Source: Tenacibaculum sp. SZ-18 (GTDB lineage: Bacteria > Bacteroidota > Bacteroidia > Flavobacteriales > Flavobacteriaceae). From it: a stretch of 64,000 bases of DNA. The DNA lies in NCBI RefSeq assembly GCF_002813915.1, contig NZ_CP019335.1:3827777-3891776 (forward strand), in the 5' to 3' direction. The notes under the pieces are model-generated. The model saw nothing but the letters and a program-made list of their open reading frames with translations, did no database searches and was not told where the DNA came from. The translations under genes and the position numbers were made by a program. Position 1 is the first letter of the stretch, and each line of letters starts with the position of its first letter. Below are positions 34,974 through 43,913 of this stretch, piece after piece.

Positions 34974-35915
34974 ATGAGTATTGTTTACATTATTTTAGGA
35001 TTGTTCTTATTGGTAGTTGGTGGGGAGTTTTTAGTGAGATCGTCGGTAGGTCTCTCCTTTAAGTTGAATCTTTCTAAAATGGTGATTGGGATGACGGTTG
35101 TTTCATTTGCTACCTCAGCACCAGAACTTTTGGTGAGTTTACAGGCTGCTATGGATGGATCTCCTGCCATCGCTTTAAATAATGTTATTGGCTCCAATAT
35201 TGCTAATATTGGTCTGGTTTTAGGAATTACAGCAATTATTGTTCCTATTATAGTGAGTAAAGATTTTTATAAACTTAATTGGCCTGTGATGATGGTTTTC
35301 TCTCTTTTTTTGTTCTATTTTCTTAAGAATGATGGATTTTTAACAAGAATTGAAGGTTTAAGCTTATTCTTAGGTTTAATATTATTTCTTGTTATATTGG
35401 TTAAGTCAACTCAAGAAGAGGAGGAGAATGATGAAGTAGATGATAAGTTAGCTACAGTTGGTTATAGTAAAATCTTGTTTTGGCTTGCCATTGGCGGATT
35501 GGCTTTGTATTTTGGTTCGGAATTTCTAGTTGATGGAGCGAAAACACTTGCTAAAAGTGCTGGTGTTAGTGAAGGTGTAATTTCTATCACTATGATTGCA
35601 ATAGGAACAAGTGTTCCAGAATTAGCAGCTTCCGTGATTGCTGCGGTAAAAGGTGAAAAAGCTATATCACTTGGAAATTTAATTGGATCTAATATTTTTA
35701 ATATTGCCTCAGTTTTGGGATTAACTTCTTTGGTTAAAGATATTCCAGTAACTGAGCCTCAAATTTTGGAGAGAGATATATTCTGGATGCTTGGTTTTGC
35801 TTTTATGATTTTACCTATAGTTTTTATGCCAAAACAATTTAGACTTGATAGAATTAAGGGTTTGGTTCTTTTTCTATCCTACGTCGCTTTTATTTATTTA
35901 GTTGCCTTTAAATAA
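34974..35915 (+). CDS. calcium/sodium antiporter (CaCA family, YrbG-like)
   Basis: A 313-residue inner-membrane exchanger with ten predicted membrane helices arranged as two inverted repeats. The family's alpha-repeat signatures are present twice: TVVSFATSAPELLVSLQAAM with NVIGSNIANIGLVLG, and AIGTSVPELAASVIAAVKG with NLIGSNIFNIASVLG. The acidic residues in PELL/PELA bind cations. An acidic loop (EEEENDEVDD) lies between the halves. The start MSIVYIILG was chosen; an upstream in-frame start overlaps the promoter. Confidence 0.93.
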   Translation: MSIVYIILGLFLLVVGGEFLVRSSVGLSFKLNLSKMVIGMTVVSFATSAPELLVSLQAAMDGSPAIALNNVIGSNIANIGLVLGITAIIVPIIVSKDFYKLNWPVMMVFSLFLFYFLKNDGFLTRIEGLSLFLGLILFLVILVKSTQEEEENDEVDDKLATVGYSKILFWLAIGGLALYFGSEFLVDGAKTLAKSAGVSEGVISITMIAIGTSVPELAASVIAAVKGEKAISLGNLIGSNIFNIASVLGLTSLVKDIPVTEPQILERDIFWMLGFAFMILPIVFMPKQFRLDRIKGLVLFLSYVAFIYLVAFK

Positions 35916-35939
35916 AAAAAGCCCACCTTGTGGTGAGCT
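35913..35939 (-). terminator. terminator of the GSII gene
   Basis: AGCcCACC pairs with GGTGaGCT around TTGT. On the minus strand it is followed by TTTTTTTATT. It lies 33 nt past the GSII stop and overlaps the end of the convergent exchanger gene. Confidence 0.65.
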
Positions 35940-35972
35940 CAATAAGTGATATGGTTAAATAAATACTGAGAT

Positions 35973-36983
35973 TTAAATTTTTGCCTTTTTTACTGTTTCA
36001 ACAATTCTGCCTGCAACTTTGTATGGGTCTGCATTCGATGCTGGACGACGATCTTCTAACCATCCTTTCCACCCTTTCTCTACAGTAATAATTGGAATTC
36101 TAATAGAAGCTCCTCTGTCTGAAATTCCATAACTGAAGTCATTTATTGAAGCAGTTTCGTGTAATCCAGTTAAACGTTGATCATTATATTCTCCGTATAC
36201 CTCAATGTGTTCTGAAGTTACAGGTCTAAATGCTTCGCAAACTTTTTCATAAGTTTCTTGACTTCCGCAAGTTCTTAACAATGTATTTGAAAAGTTAGCA
36301 TGCATACCTGATCCATTCCAATCTCCTTTCACTGGTTTAGGATGATATTCAATATAGTAACCATACTTTTCAGTTAATCTATCTAATAAATAACGAGCTA
36401 CCCAAATTTCATCTCCAGCTTTCTTCGCACCTTTAGCAAATAATTGAAATTCCCATTGTCCAGAAGCGACCTCTTGGTTAATTCCTTCAAAGTTTAAACC
36501 AGCTGCGATACATAAATCTGCATGCTCCTCAACGAAATCACGACCATGAGTGTTTTTTCCACCAACAGAACAGTAGTACATTCCTTGAGGCCCTGGGTAA
36601 CCACCAATAGGGAATCCTAAAGGTAATTGAGTGTGAGTATCCATAATGAAATATTCTTGTTCAAATCCAAACCAGAAATCATTATCATCATCATCAATAG
36701 TGGCTCTCGCGTTAGACTCATGAGCAGTTCCATCGGAGTTTAATACTTCTGTCATTACTAAAAATCCATTATTACGGGCAGGATCAGGGTAAATAGCGAC
36801 TGGCTTTAATAAACAATCTGAGTCTCCACCTTCAGCTTGTTTTGTTGAAGAACCGTCAAAAGACCAAACTGGACAGTCCTCTAATTTCCCACTAAAATCT
36901 TCTACAACTTTAGTTTTGCTACGCATGTTTTGAGTTGGATAATATCCATCCAACCAAATGTACTCTAATTTTGACTTAGCCAT
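35973..36983 (-). CDS. glnII: glutamine synthetase, GSII (eukaryote-like) type
   Basis: A 336-residue GSII forming glutamine from glutamate, ammonia and ATP. Motifs: EYIWLDGYYPTQNMRSKTKV, PVWSFDGSSTKQAEGGDSDC, GFEQEYFI, GSGMHANFS and GLHETASINDFSYGISDRGA. It is much shorter than GSI (about 470) and GSIII (about 730) and lacks the GSI adenylylation segment. The start MAKSKLEYIW was chosen over an ATG 11 codons upstream, which would cover the probable promoter. It is divergent from the GSIII gene with a shared control region, suggesting joint nitrogen regulation. Confidence 0.94.
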   Translation of the reverse strand: MAKSKLEYIWLDGYYPTQNMRSKTKVVEDFSGKLEDCPVWSFDGSSTKQAEGGDSDCLLKPVAIYPDPARNNGFLVMTEVLNSDGTAHESNARATIDDDDNDFWFGFEQEYFIMDTHTQLPLGFPIGGYPGPQGMYYCSVGGKNTHGRDFVEEHADLCIAAGLNFEGINQEVASGQWEFQLFAKGAKKAGDEIWVARYLLDRLTEKYGYYIEYHPKPVKGDWNGSGMHANFSNTLLRTCGSQETYEKVCEAFRPVTSEHIEVYGEYNDQRLTGLHETASINDFSYGISDRGASIRIPIITVEKGWKGWLEDRRPASNADPYKVAGRIVETVKKAKI

Positions 36984-37036
36984 GATATTTTTATCGTTAA
37001 TTAGTTTATGGTGCAAAAATGTGTAATTTTTTAATC

Positions 37037-37058
37037 ACCCCCAAATTTTCAGGGTTAA
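37037..37058. promoter_or_regulatory. palindrome on the GSII side (ACCCC-N10-GGGTT)
   Basis: ACCCC-N10-GGGTTAA resembles the site on the GSIII side in half-site and spacing. A -7-like CATTTTTG (minus strand, 37021 to 37014) lies 15 nt further towards GSII, so the palindrome falls in its -33 region. Confidence 0.45.
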
Positions 37059-37085
37059 AAGAATAAATTAATTTAAAAATATGAC

Positions 37086-37123
37086 TTAACCCCTTACTTT
37101 TTTGGGGTAAAAATTTATTTTTG
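37086..37123 (+). promoter_or_regulatory. GSIII promoter with palindromic operator
   Basis: TTAACCCC-N10-GGGGTAAA (37086-37111) is a near-perfect inverted repeat placed immediately upstream of a consensus -7 box TATTTTTG (37116-37123). It covers the -33 region, so a bound regulator would compete with or recruit RNA polymerase. The box ends 16 nt before the GSIII ATG. Confidence 0.55.
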
Positions 37124-37139
37124 CTAAAAATTAATAATC

Positions 37140-39323
37140 ATGGCGACAATTAGATTTAATGCTCTTCAAGAAACTTTAAACAGGAAATCAATACAAATTG
37201 ATGAAAGTAAGAAGCGTTCTGATTTGTTTTCTGAGTATGTTTTTAATGATAAAGCGATGCTTCAATACATGACAAAGGATGCTTACAAAAGTGTTAAGGA
37301 AGCAGTAGAGTTTGGACATAAGATTGATAGAGGTATAGCAGACCAAATTGCAGTTAGTATGAAAAACTGGGCATTGTCAAAAGGAGCAACACATTATACT
37401 CATTGGTTTCAACCGCTTACAGGTGCAACTGCTGAAAAGCATGATGCATTTTTTGAAATAATTGGTGAAGGTGATGCTATGGAGTTGTTTGATGGTGGAA
37501 AATTAGTTCAACAAGAGCCAGATGCTTCTTCTTTTCCTAATGGTGGAATTAGAAACACTTTTGAAGCAAGAGGATATACCGCTTGGGACCCAACTTCAAC
37601 TGCATTTATATATGGTACTACTTTATGTATTCCAACAATTTTTGTTGCTTATACTGGCGAAGCATTAGATAATAAAGCTCCGCTTCTAAGAGCATTGCAG
37701 GCAATTGATGAATCTGCTACAGCAGTTTGTAAATATTTTGATAAGAATGTCACAAAAGTTACAGCGACTCTAGGATGGGAACAAGAGTATTTTTTAATTG
37801 ATAAAGCGTTAGCGGCATCTCGACCTGATATAATGATGACAGGAAGAACTTTATTAGGTCATTCTTCAGCGAAAGGTCAACAATTAGAAGATCATTATTT
37901 TGGGTCAATTCCAACACGTATCATGAATTTTATGCGCGATTTAGAGCAAGAATGTATGTTACTAGGTATTCCTGTAAAGACAAGGCATAATGAAGTTGCT
38001 CCAAATCAGTTTGAAGTTGCTCCAATTTTCGAGGAAGCGAATTTGGCTGTAGATCATAATTCTTTATTAATGGATTTAATGGAAAAGGTTTCACAACGAC
38101 ATAACTTTAAAGTTTTGTTTCATGAGAAACCTTTCAAAGGAATTAATGGTTCTGGAAAACACAACAATTGGAGTTTAAGTACAAATACAGGTGTGAATCT
38201 TCTAAGTCCAGGAAAAACACCAATGAAAAATCTTCAGTTTCTAACTTTTTTTGTGAATACAATTAAGGCAGTTCATGATTATGAGGAATTGATTAGAGCT
38301 TCTATTTCAAGTGCCAGTAATGATCATAGATTAGGAGCAAACGAAGCTCCACCGGCAATTATTTCAGTATTTATCGGTTCTCAATTGTCTGAAGTTCTTG
38401 ATGAGTTAGAAAATGTTACGAAAGGAAAGTTATCTCCTCAGGAAAAAACAGACTTAAAATTAAATATCGTAGGAAAAATTCCGGAAATTTTATTAGATAA
38501 TACGGATCGAAACAGAACTTCACCATTTGCATTCACGGGAAATAAGTTTGAGTTAAGAGCTGTGGGTTCATGGTCAAATTGTGCAGGTCCAATGACCGTA
38601 CTGAACACTATTGTTGCAAAACAGTTGAAAGATTTTAAGAAAGAGGTAGATGCCTTAATTGATTCGAAAGGATTGAAAAAAGATGAAGCTGTATTTAATG
38701 TGTTAAGAGAATACATAAAAGCATCAAAAAAAATTCGATTTGAAGGAGATGGTTATGGCGAACCGTGGGAAAAAGAAGCTAAGAGAAGAGGTTTAAGTAA
38801 TCATAAAACAACCCCTGAGGCTTTAAAAGCAAAAATTTCAGAAAAGAATGTTGAGCTTTTTGAGGAAATGGGAGTAATGAATAGAATTGAAGTAGAAGCT
38901 CGACATGAAATAGAGTTGGAAGAATATGCAAAACGTATTCAGATTGAAAGTAGAGTTTTAGGTGATATTTCTAGAAATCATGTTATTCCAACGGTAATAC
39001 AATATCAAAATACGCTTATCGAAAATGTAAAAGGTTTAAAAGAGATTTTTGGTAAAGAATTTCAACAATATGCTTCTGAGCAAATCGATTTAATTAAGCG
39101 TATTTCAAATCATATTGCAGAAATCAATTCAAAGATTGAGCAAATGACGGATGAGCGAAAAAAGGCAAATAAATTCAGTGGGCAAAAGAACGCAGATGCA
39201 TATTGTGATAAAGTAAAACCTTACTTAGAGGATATACGATATCATGTGGATAAACTTGAATTGTTAGTGGATGATAATTTATGGCCATTAACAAAGTACA
39301 GAGAGCTGTTATTTACAAAATAG
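37140..39323 (+). CDS. glnN: glutamine synthetase, GSIII type
   Basis: A 727-residue GSIII, the large glutamine synthetase first known from Bacteroides. Visible motifs: THYTHWFQPLTGATAEKHDA near 80, GWEQEYFLI, HNEVAPNQFEVAPIFEEAN, KGINGSGKHNNWS, SASNDHRLGANEAPPAIIS and RNRTSPFAFTGNKFELRAVG. The C-terminal 150 residues form the long helical extension typical of the class. The reaction is ATP-dependent glutamine formation in the cytoplasm. It is divergent from the GSII gene and 6 nt upstream of an acetyltransferase gene. Confidence 0.96.
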   Translation: MATIRFNALQETLNRKSIQIDESKKRSDLFSEYVFNDKAMLQYMTKDAYKSVKEAVEFGHKIDRGIADQIAVSMKNWALSKGATHYTHWFQPLTGATAEKHDAFFEIIGEGDAMELFDGGKLVQQEPDASSFPNGGIRNTFEARGYTAWDPTSTAFIYGTTLCIPTIFVAYTGEALDNKAPLLRALQAIDESATAVCKYFDKNVTKVTATLGWEQEYFLIDKALAASRPDIMMTGRTLLGHSSAKGQQLEDHYFGSIPTRIMNFMRDLEQECMLLGIPVKTRHNEVAPNQFEVAPIFEEANLAVDHNSLLMDLMEKVSQRHNFKVLFHEKPFKGINGSGKHNNWSLSTNTGVNLLSPGKTPMKNLQFLTFFVNTIKAVHDYEELIRASISSASNDHRLGANEAPPAIISVFIGSQLSEVLDELENVTKGKLSPQEKTDLKLNIVGKIPEILLDNTDRNRTSPFAFTGNKFELRAVGSWSNCAGPMTVLNTIVAKQLKDFKKEVDALIDSKGLKKDEAVFNVLREYIKASKKIRFEGDGYGEPWEKEAKRRGLSNHKTTPEALKAKISEKNVELFEEMGVMNRIEVEARHEIELEEYAKRIQIESRVLGDISRNHVIPTVIQYQNTLIENVKGLKEIFGKEFQQYASEQIDLIKRISNHIAEINSKIEQMTDERKKANKFSGQKNADAYCDKVKPYLEDIRYHVDKLELLVDDNLWPLTKYRELLFTK

Positions 39324-39329
39324 AATGTT

Positions 39330-39794
39330 TTGACAATACTACCACTTAAAAAGGAACATTGGCCCCAATTTGCTGAGATTTACAAAGAAGGAATTTTAAC
39401 TGGTAATGCGACCTTTAGAACACAAGTTCCAGACTGGAAAACATGGGATTCTAATTGTCATAAGCATAGTAGATTTATAATGGTTCAGGAAGAAGAAGTT
39501 TTAGGGTGGTGTACATTGGCTCCAGTTTCTAAACGATTCGAATATCGAGGAGTTGCAGAGGTGAGTGTTTATATAAAGCTAAATTCTTTAGGAAAAGGAA
39601 TTGGTGCTTCTCTTATGGAGAAGTTAATAGAATCTTCTGAAGAGAATGGAATTTGGACATTATATTCTAGTATGTTTTCTGAGAATAATGGAAGTGTTCG
39701 ACTTCATGAGAAGTTTGGATTTAGAAAAGTGGGCTACAGAGAAAGAATTGCTCAGCTCAATGGAGTTTGGAGAGATACAGTAATATATGAATGA
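39330..39794 (+). CDS. GNAT acetyltransferase, phosphinothricin N-acetyltransferase-like
   Basis: A 154-residue Pat/Bar-like GNAT. It shows MTILPLKKEHWPQFAEIYKE at the N-terminus, GWCTLAPVSKRFEYRGVAEV, the acetyl-CoA-binding LGKGIGASLMEKLI and NNGSVRLHEKFGFRKVGYRE. This family acetylates amino groups of small molecules, in some members phosphinothricin or methionine sulfoximine, which are glutamine synthetase inhibitors. Its place 6 nt after a GS gene is therefore suggestive. The start is TTG; the nearby ATG is out of frame. Confidence 0.85.
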   Translation: MTILPLKKEHWPQFAEIYKEGILTGNATFRTQVPDWKTWDSNCHKHSRFIMVQEEEVLGWCTLAPVSKRFEYRGVAEVSVYIKLNSLGKGIGASLMEKLIESSEENGIWTLYSSMFSENNGSVRLHEKFGFRKVGYRERIAQLNGVWRDTVIYE

Positions 39795-39818
39795 AGAAGT
39801 AAATAACAGTAAATTACT

Positions 39819-39848
39819 TTGGTAGTCTTACCTTTTAAAGTAATTTTG
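39819..39848 (+). promoter_or_regulatory. promoter of purM
   Basis: TTG, exactly 19 nt, then TAATTTTG matches the Bacteroidota sigma-A consensus TTG-N19-TAnnTTTG at all fixed positions. The box ends 22 nt before the ATG. Confidence 0.7.
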
Positions 39849-39870
39849 TGGCCAACAACAACACAACAAA

Positions 39871-41049
39871 ATGAGTCAAGAAGTTTCTAAACGATATGCA
39901 CAAAGAGGTGTTTCAGCATCAAAAGAAGATGTGCATAATGCAATTAAAAATATTGATAAAGGTTTATTTCCAAAAGCCTTCTGTAAAATTGTTCCTGATT
40001 ACTTAACAAATGATGACGAGCATTGTTTAATTATGCATGCTGATGGTGCAGGAACGAAATCATCATTAGCCTACATGTATTGGAAAGAAACTGGAGATAT
40101 TTCTGTTTGGAAAGGAATCGCACAGGACGCGTTAATTATGAATATTGATGATTTATTATGTGTAGGAGCAACAGACAATATTATGCTTTCTTCAACTATC
40201 GGAAGAAATAAAAACTTAATTCCTGGTGAAGTAATTTCTGGAATTATTAACGGTACTGAAGAATTAATTGAAGAGCTAAAAGGTTTTGGAGTTACCATTC
40301 ATTCTACAGGAGGAGAAACTGCTGATGTGGGAGATTTAGTAAGAACAGTTATTGTTGATTCGACGGTAACGGCTAGAATGAAGCGTACTGATGTAATTGA
40401 CAATGCCAATATCAAAGCTGGAGATGTAATCGTAGGATTAGAATCTTTTGGTCAAGCAACGTACGAAAAAGAATACAATGGAGGAATGGGAAGTAATGGT
40501 TTAACTTCTGCTCGCCATGATGTATTTAATAAATATTTAGCTGATAAATATCCTGAAAGTTTTGATGCGGCTGTGCCATCTGAATTGGTATATTCAGGAA
40601 ATGTGAAGTTAACTGATGAGGTTGAAAACTCTCCAATAGACGCTGGTAAATTAGTATTATCTCCAACAAGAACATACGCACCAATAATTAAGGCAATTTT
40701 ATCGAAATTTAATGCGGATAAAGTACACGGAATGGTACACTGTTCAGGAGGTGCCCAAACTAAGATTTTACATTTTGTAGATAATTTGCATGTTGTTAAG
40801 GATAATATGTTTGAAATTCCACCATTATTTAAATTGATACAAGAACAATCTAAAACAGATTGGAAAGAAATGTATCAAGTATTTAATTGTGGACATAGAA
40901 TGGAATTATATGTCTCTCAAGAAGCTGCTGAAGAAATTATTTCAATTTCCAAATCATTCAATGTTGATGCTAAAATTATTGGTCGAGTAGAGGCTTCAGA
41001 AAGTAAAAAGCTTACAATAAAAAGTGAATACGGTACTTTCGAATACTAG
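39871..41049 (+). CDS. purM: phosphoribosylformylglycinamidine cyclo-ligase (AIR synthase)
   Basis: A 392-residue member of the PurM/AIR synthase superfamily that closes the imidazole ring of AIR from FGAM with ATP in purine synthesis. Visible motifs: YAQRGVSASKEDVHNAIKN, DDEHCLIMHADGAGTKSSLA, NIDDLLCVGATDNIMLSSTI, TGGETADVGDLVRTV and GMVHCSGGAQTKILHFV. It is longer than the E. coli enzyme (about 345), as I expect for the Bacteroidota form. It is a single gene with its own promoter and terminator. Confidence 0.88.
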   Translation: MSQEVSKRYAQRGVSASKEDVHNAIKNIDKGLFPKAFCKIVPDYLTNDDEHCLIMHADGAGTKSSLAYMYWKETGDISVWKGIAQDALIMNIDDLLCVGATDNIMLSSTIGRNKNLIPGEVISGIINGTEELIEELKGFGVTIHSTGGETADVGDLVRTVIVDSTVTARMKRTDVIDNANIKAGDVIVGLESFGQATYEKEYNGGMGSNGLTSARHDVFNKYLADKYPESFDAAVPSELVYSGNVKLTDEVENSPIDAGKLVLSPTRTYAPIIKAILSKFNADKVHGMVHCSGGAQTKILHFVDNLHVVKDNMFEIPPLFKLIQEQSKTDWKEMYQVFNCGHRMELYVSQEAAEEIISISKSFNVDAKIIGRVEASESKKLTIKSEYGTFEY

Positions 41050-41065
41050 TTTAGAATAAAAATAG

Positions 41066-41093
41066 AAAGCCTCGATAAATCCGAGGCTTTTTT
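41066..41093. terminator. bidirectional terminator after purM
   Basis: AAAGCCTCG pairs with CGAGGCTTT around a short loop, followed by T residues on the plus strand. It also lies beyond the convergent gene on the minus strand. Confidence 0.85.
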
Positions 41094-41096
41094 GTG

Positions 41097-42170
41097 TTAT
41101 TGGTTTTTGTTAAGTTGAATTTTTGATAGCATTTCCCACGTTTTATGACTAAAATGTTTTGGTGAAAATTTAAAGTAAAGTATACTTTGTTTTTCTGTTG
41201 GATAATTGAAAGCTTCAATTAATACGTTTAAATCCAATTCATTGTTAGTTGCAAAACGATCATAAGTTTTGATCCTACCAATAAATAAGTTGTTGTTTTG
41301 TAAAGATTTAATTTTAATGATATTCGCAACTGCTTTATACTTGCTTAAATCCTTATTGTGTTTTAGATTATTTAAACCATCAAAATACAGTTCTAAATTA
41401 GTAGCTAACTCCGCGGCAGTAATTGGTTTGTCTAGATTTATTTTCCAAGCATAGGTGTAAGACCAAAAATTTTCGTGATGAGGATCTCTCCATCCTTTTG
41501 GAGGAAATCTTACTTCAGCAATTCCGTTATAATTAATTTCTGGAGCAAAATTTATGGGAAAAGGAAACCTTTCTTTGCCCCATGAAGAATCAAGATTAAA
41601 AATAGACCTAGATGTTTCTGTTACTTTAATTTCGTTTAGTTTATTCCATATGTGATGATCAAACTCTTGAGGCGATATTCGAAATTTGATTATGGATTTT
41701 TTCTTGGTTTTGTCAAATTTTTGATTTCCTCGAATATTAACTTTGATCACTTTTCCAGTATGAAATCCGTCGAAGAAAGTCATGGTTCCTATGAAGTTAC
41801 TTTTGTCTTTATGAAAATTAACTTTGGGATCTGGAAATTCTTTAGACCAATGTTTAGGTTTCATTAAACCATCAAAATAACCTTGAAAATTTGATTCTAT
41901 TTCATCTAATGAAATTAATTGTTCTGTATTAATCTTCCAGCCAATTAGTAAAGACCAATAGTCTTGGTCTTTAGGTTTATTCCAGTTAGGTGTAAAGAGT
42001 AGTTCTTCAAATCCAGTCAATTTAAATTTCGGAGCCCATTCTATAGGAAATTGAATCACTTCTCTATTCCATTTTTTCGTGTTTTCAAAAATTTTTAAAG
42101 AAGATTCCTTTTGTGGGTATGCAGTTAAAGTTTGAATAAGGAATGGTAAAATTAAGACTAATCTTTTCAT
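41097..42170 (-). CDS. exported protein with two tandem related domains
   Basis: A 357-residue product with a Sec signal (MKRLVLILPFLIQTLTAYPQ). The mature protein is an internal duplication of about 160 residues. Matching pieces include FPIEWAPKFKLTGFEELLF with FPINFAPEINYNGIAEVRF, and WSLLIGWKINTEQLISLDEI with WSYTYAWKINLDKPITAAEL. FDGLMKPKHW also matches FDGLNNLKHN, and FRISPQEFDHHIWNKL matches FKFSPKHFSHKTWEML. No family name is recognised. It lies 5 nt downstream of the YceI gene, so the two exported proteins are probably made together. Confidence 0.7.
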   Translation of the reverse strand: MKRLVLILPFLIQTLTAYPQKESSLKIFENTKKWNREVIQFPIEWAPKFKLTGFEELLFTPNWNKPKDQDYWSLLIGWKINTEQLISLDEIESNFQGYFDGLMKPKHWSKEFPDPKVNFHKDKSNFIGTMTFFDGFHTGKVIKVNIRGNQKFDKTKKKSIIKFRISPQEFDHHIWNKLNEIKVTETSRSIFNLDSSWGKERFPFPINFAPEINYNGIAEVRFPPKGWRDPHHENFWSYTYAWKINLDKPITAAELATNLELYFDGLNNLKHNKDLSKYKAVANIIKIKSLQNNNLFIGRIKTYDRFATNNELDLNVLIEAFNYPTEKQSILYFKFSPKHFSHKTWEMLSKIQLNKNQ

Positions 42171-42175
42171 GACAA

Positions 42176-42739
42176 TTACAGTTTTAAAGTGACTTCAAAA
42201 CCTATTGCGTCTGAAATAGCGCCATCTTTGAACTTACTTTTATAGCTAACATTCCAATCTCGACGATCTATTTTAAAACGAGCAAACATTTCCTGTTTTT
42301 CGTAATTGAATTCTGTGTTAAATTTGATAGGTTTAGTAATTCCTTTAATAGTCATATTCGCGTGAATCCTCCCTTTGTTGTTTTCGAAATACTCAACAGA
42401 GGTAATTTCCAATTTTGCAATAGGATATTTAGGAACGTCAAAAAAATCGGGATCTTTTAAATGATTGACTAACCCTTTATTTCCTTCAGTGTTTTTAATA
42501 TCGGTGTTCGTTATTGAATTCATGTCAATTATAAATTCTCCACCAGTGATAACATCGTTTGTTTTTATAAAAAAGCCATCTTTAAAGTTTATAAACCCCT
42601 CATGACCACCAAAATGAAATGTATATTCACCAATCCATTTAATAGTACTTTTTTCGATATTGATATTGAGTTTTTCTTGAGCTGGAATTTGAGTGGATAC
42701 ACAAAACAAATAAACGAATAGTATAATAATTTTCCTCAT
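42176..42739 (-). CDS. YceI-family exported protein
   Basis: A 187-residue protein with a Sec signal (to about residue 20) and the YceI lipocalin-like beta-barrel pattern. The segments are INIEKSTIKWIGEYTFHFGG, GGEFIIDMNSITNTD, LVNHLKDPDFFDVPKYPIAK, MTIKGITKPIKFNTEF and FKIDRRDWNVSYKSKF. YceI barrels bind polyisoprenoid-like lipids in the periplasm. It is the first gene of a two-gene operon with the duplicated-domain protein. Confidence 0.92.
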   Translation of the reverse strand: MRKIIILFVYLFCVSTQIPAQEKLNINIEKSTIKWIGEYTFHFGGHEGFINFKDGFFIKTNDVITGGEFIIDMNSITNTDIKNTEGNKGLVNHLKDPDFFDVPKYPIAKLEITSVEYFENNKGRIHANMTIKGITKPIKFNTEFNYEKQEMFARFKIDRRDWNVSYKSKFKDGAISDAIGFEVTLKL

Positions 42740-42843
42740 CTGATTTAATTTTTTAATTCTGAGTAAAACTATTTTAGCGCTTCGTCAAAAGTGTCAAATT
42801 AATGTAAAAGAAATGTGAAAATCCCTTTTAAAATTTAGAATAA

Positions 42844-43407
42844 TCAATTATCTGGTACAAATTCAATATCTACCATACCAAGATAAGAGGTTGTAGAAAA
42901 GCTCGTTGGTAAATCTTGATTTGTTCCCAAATATGTTCCATATCCTTTTACAAGTACATCTCCAATATCTGAAGGAAATATTGGATCTCCAGCTTTATTG
43001 AAAATATAATAATTACTTGTATTTAGAGATACGAAGTAATCCACACTTGATTCAATTGGAATAGGAGAAATTTCTTTTGTAGAGATTAAACCATTGCTGG
43101 ATTGAACCTGTTCAGTATGCAAAAGTTGTTGGGTTTCAAAATTCCAAAGTGAAACTCTGTATGCTCCGTTAGCGGGTACTCGGATACTTACAGATACAAT
43201 ATCTCCATTTTTAAAAGTTTTAAATTGATAACCAACTTCAAATGTGTTTGGACTATTAACACCAGATTGATAATCAAGTATACCATTTTCGATTAAAGTT
43301 TTCATTGGAAACTGTGAGGGTTGTATAGTTATTGTTTCTTTATCACCACTGCATCCTAAAATTGTAAATAACAGTAGAAATATAAAAACTAAATGTAAGT
43401 TTTTCAT
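42844..43407 (-). CDS. lipoprotein, unknown function
   Basis: A 187-residue product with a lipobox (FTILGCSG, lipidated Cys near residue 19). The mature region is beta-rich (GDIVSVSIRVPANGAYRVSL, NFETQQLLHTEQVQ, YLGMVDIEFVPDN), suggesting a sandwich domain. No family is recognised. It is preceded by the Lrp/AsnC gene with a 56-nt gap. Confidence 0.6.
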   Translation of the reverse strand: MKNLHLVFIFLLLFTILGCSGDKETITIQPSQFPMKTLIENGILDYQSGVNSPNTFEVGYQFKTFKNGDIVSVSIRVPANGAYRVSLWNFETQQLLHTEQVQSSNGLISTKEISPIPIESSVDYFVSLNTSNYYIFNKAGDPIFPSDIGDVLVKGYGTYLGTNQDLPTSFSTTSYLGMVDIEFVPDN

Positions 43408-43463
43408 TGTTAAATAGTTGATATTTAATATTGTAATATAATAAAAATATCAATTATATTGCA

Positions 43464-43883
43464 TTAGTTACTTTTTATCTCCGATAAAATTAAGTGAGTT
43501 GTAGTGTCGCCATAATCAATAAGTTGGTCTATAAATTCCTGAAGATGTAATTGATTTTTAAGTACAACTTTCATATGAATATTTTGAGAACCTGTGATAC
43601 GATATGCTTTTTTTATTTCCGAGAAATGGGTTGATTCGGTTAAAAAGTGTTTAAGTTTTCCCGTATGTAATTTCAGCATTATGAATGCTTCGATACCATA
43701 GCCTACTTTAGAATAATCTATTTCTGTAGTATAATTTTTTATAATGTCATGATCTTCTAGTTTCTGTATTCTCTCACGAACTGCAGAAGGTGAAAGGTTA
43801 ATTTTCCTGCCAATATCGGCAAAAGATATTCTAGAATTGTAGTTCAAAGTATTTAAAATTAACTGATCTATTTGGTCTACCAT
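43464..43883 (-). CDS. Lrp/AsnC-family transcriptional regulator
   Basis: A 139-residue regulator with an N-terminal winged HTH (about 3-60; IDQLILNTLNYNSRISFADI, INLSPSAVRERIQKLEDHDI) and a C-terminal RAM ligand-binding domain (about 65-139; AFIMLKLHTGK, AYRITGSQNIHMKVVLKN). Lrp/AsnC proteins form octamer-like assemblies and respond to amino acids. The ATG at the conserved VDQIDQ was chosen over one 11 codons upstream. It is divergent from a TSUP permease, its likely target. Confidence 0.92.
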   Translation of the reverse strand: MVDQIDQLILNTLNYNSRISFADIGRKINLSPSAVRERIQKLEDHDIIKNYTTEIDYSKVGYGIEAFIMLKLHTGKLKHFLTESTHFSEIKKAYRITGSQNIHMKVVLKNQLHLQEFIDQLIDYGDTTTHLILSEIKSN

Positions 43884-43913
43884 TGATTTTTTGGTTTTAG
43901 ATTTAAAAAAGAC

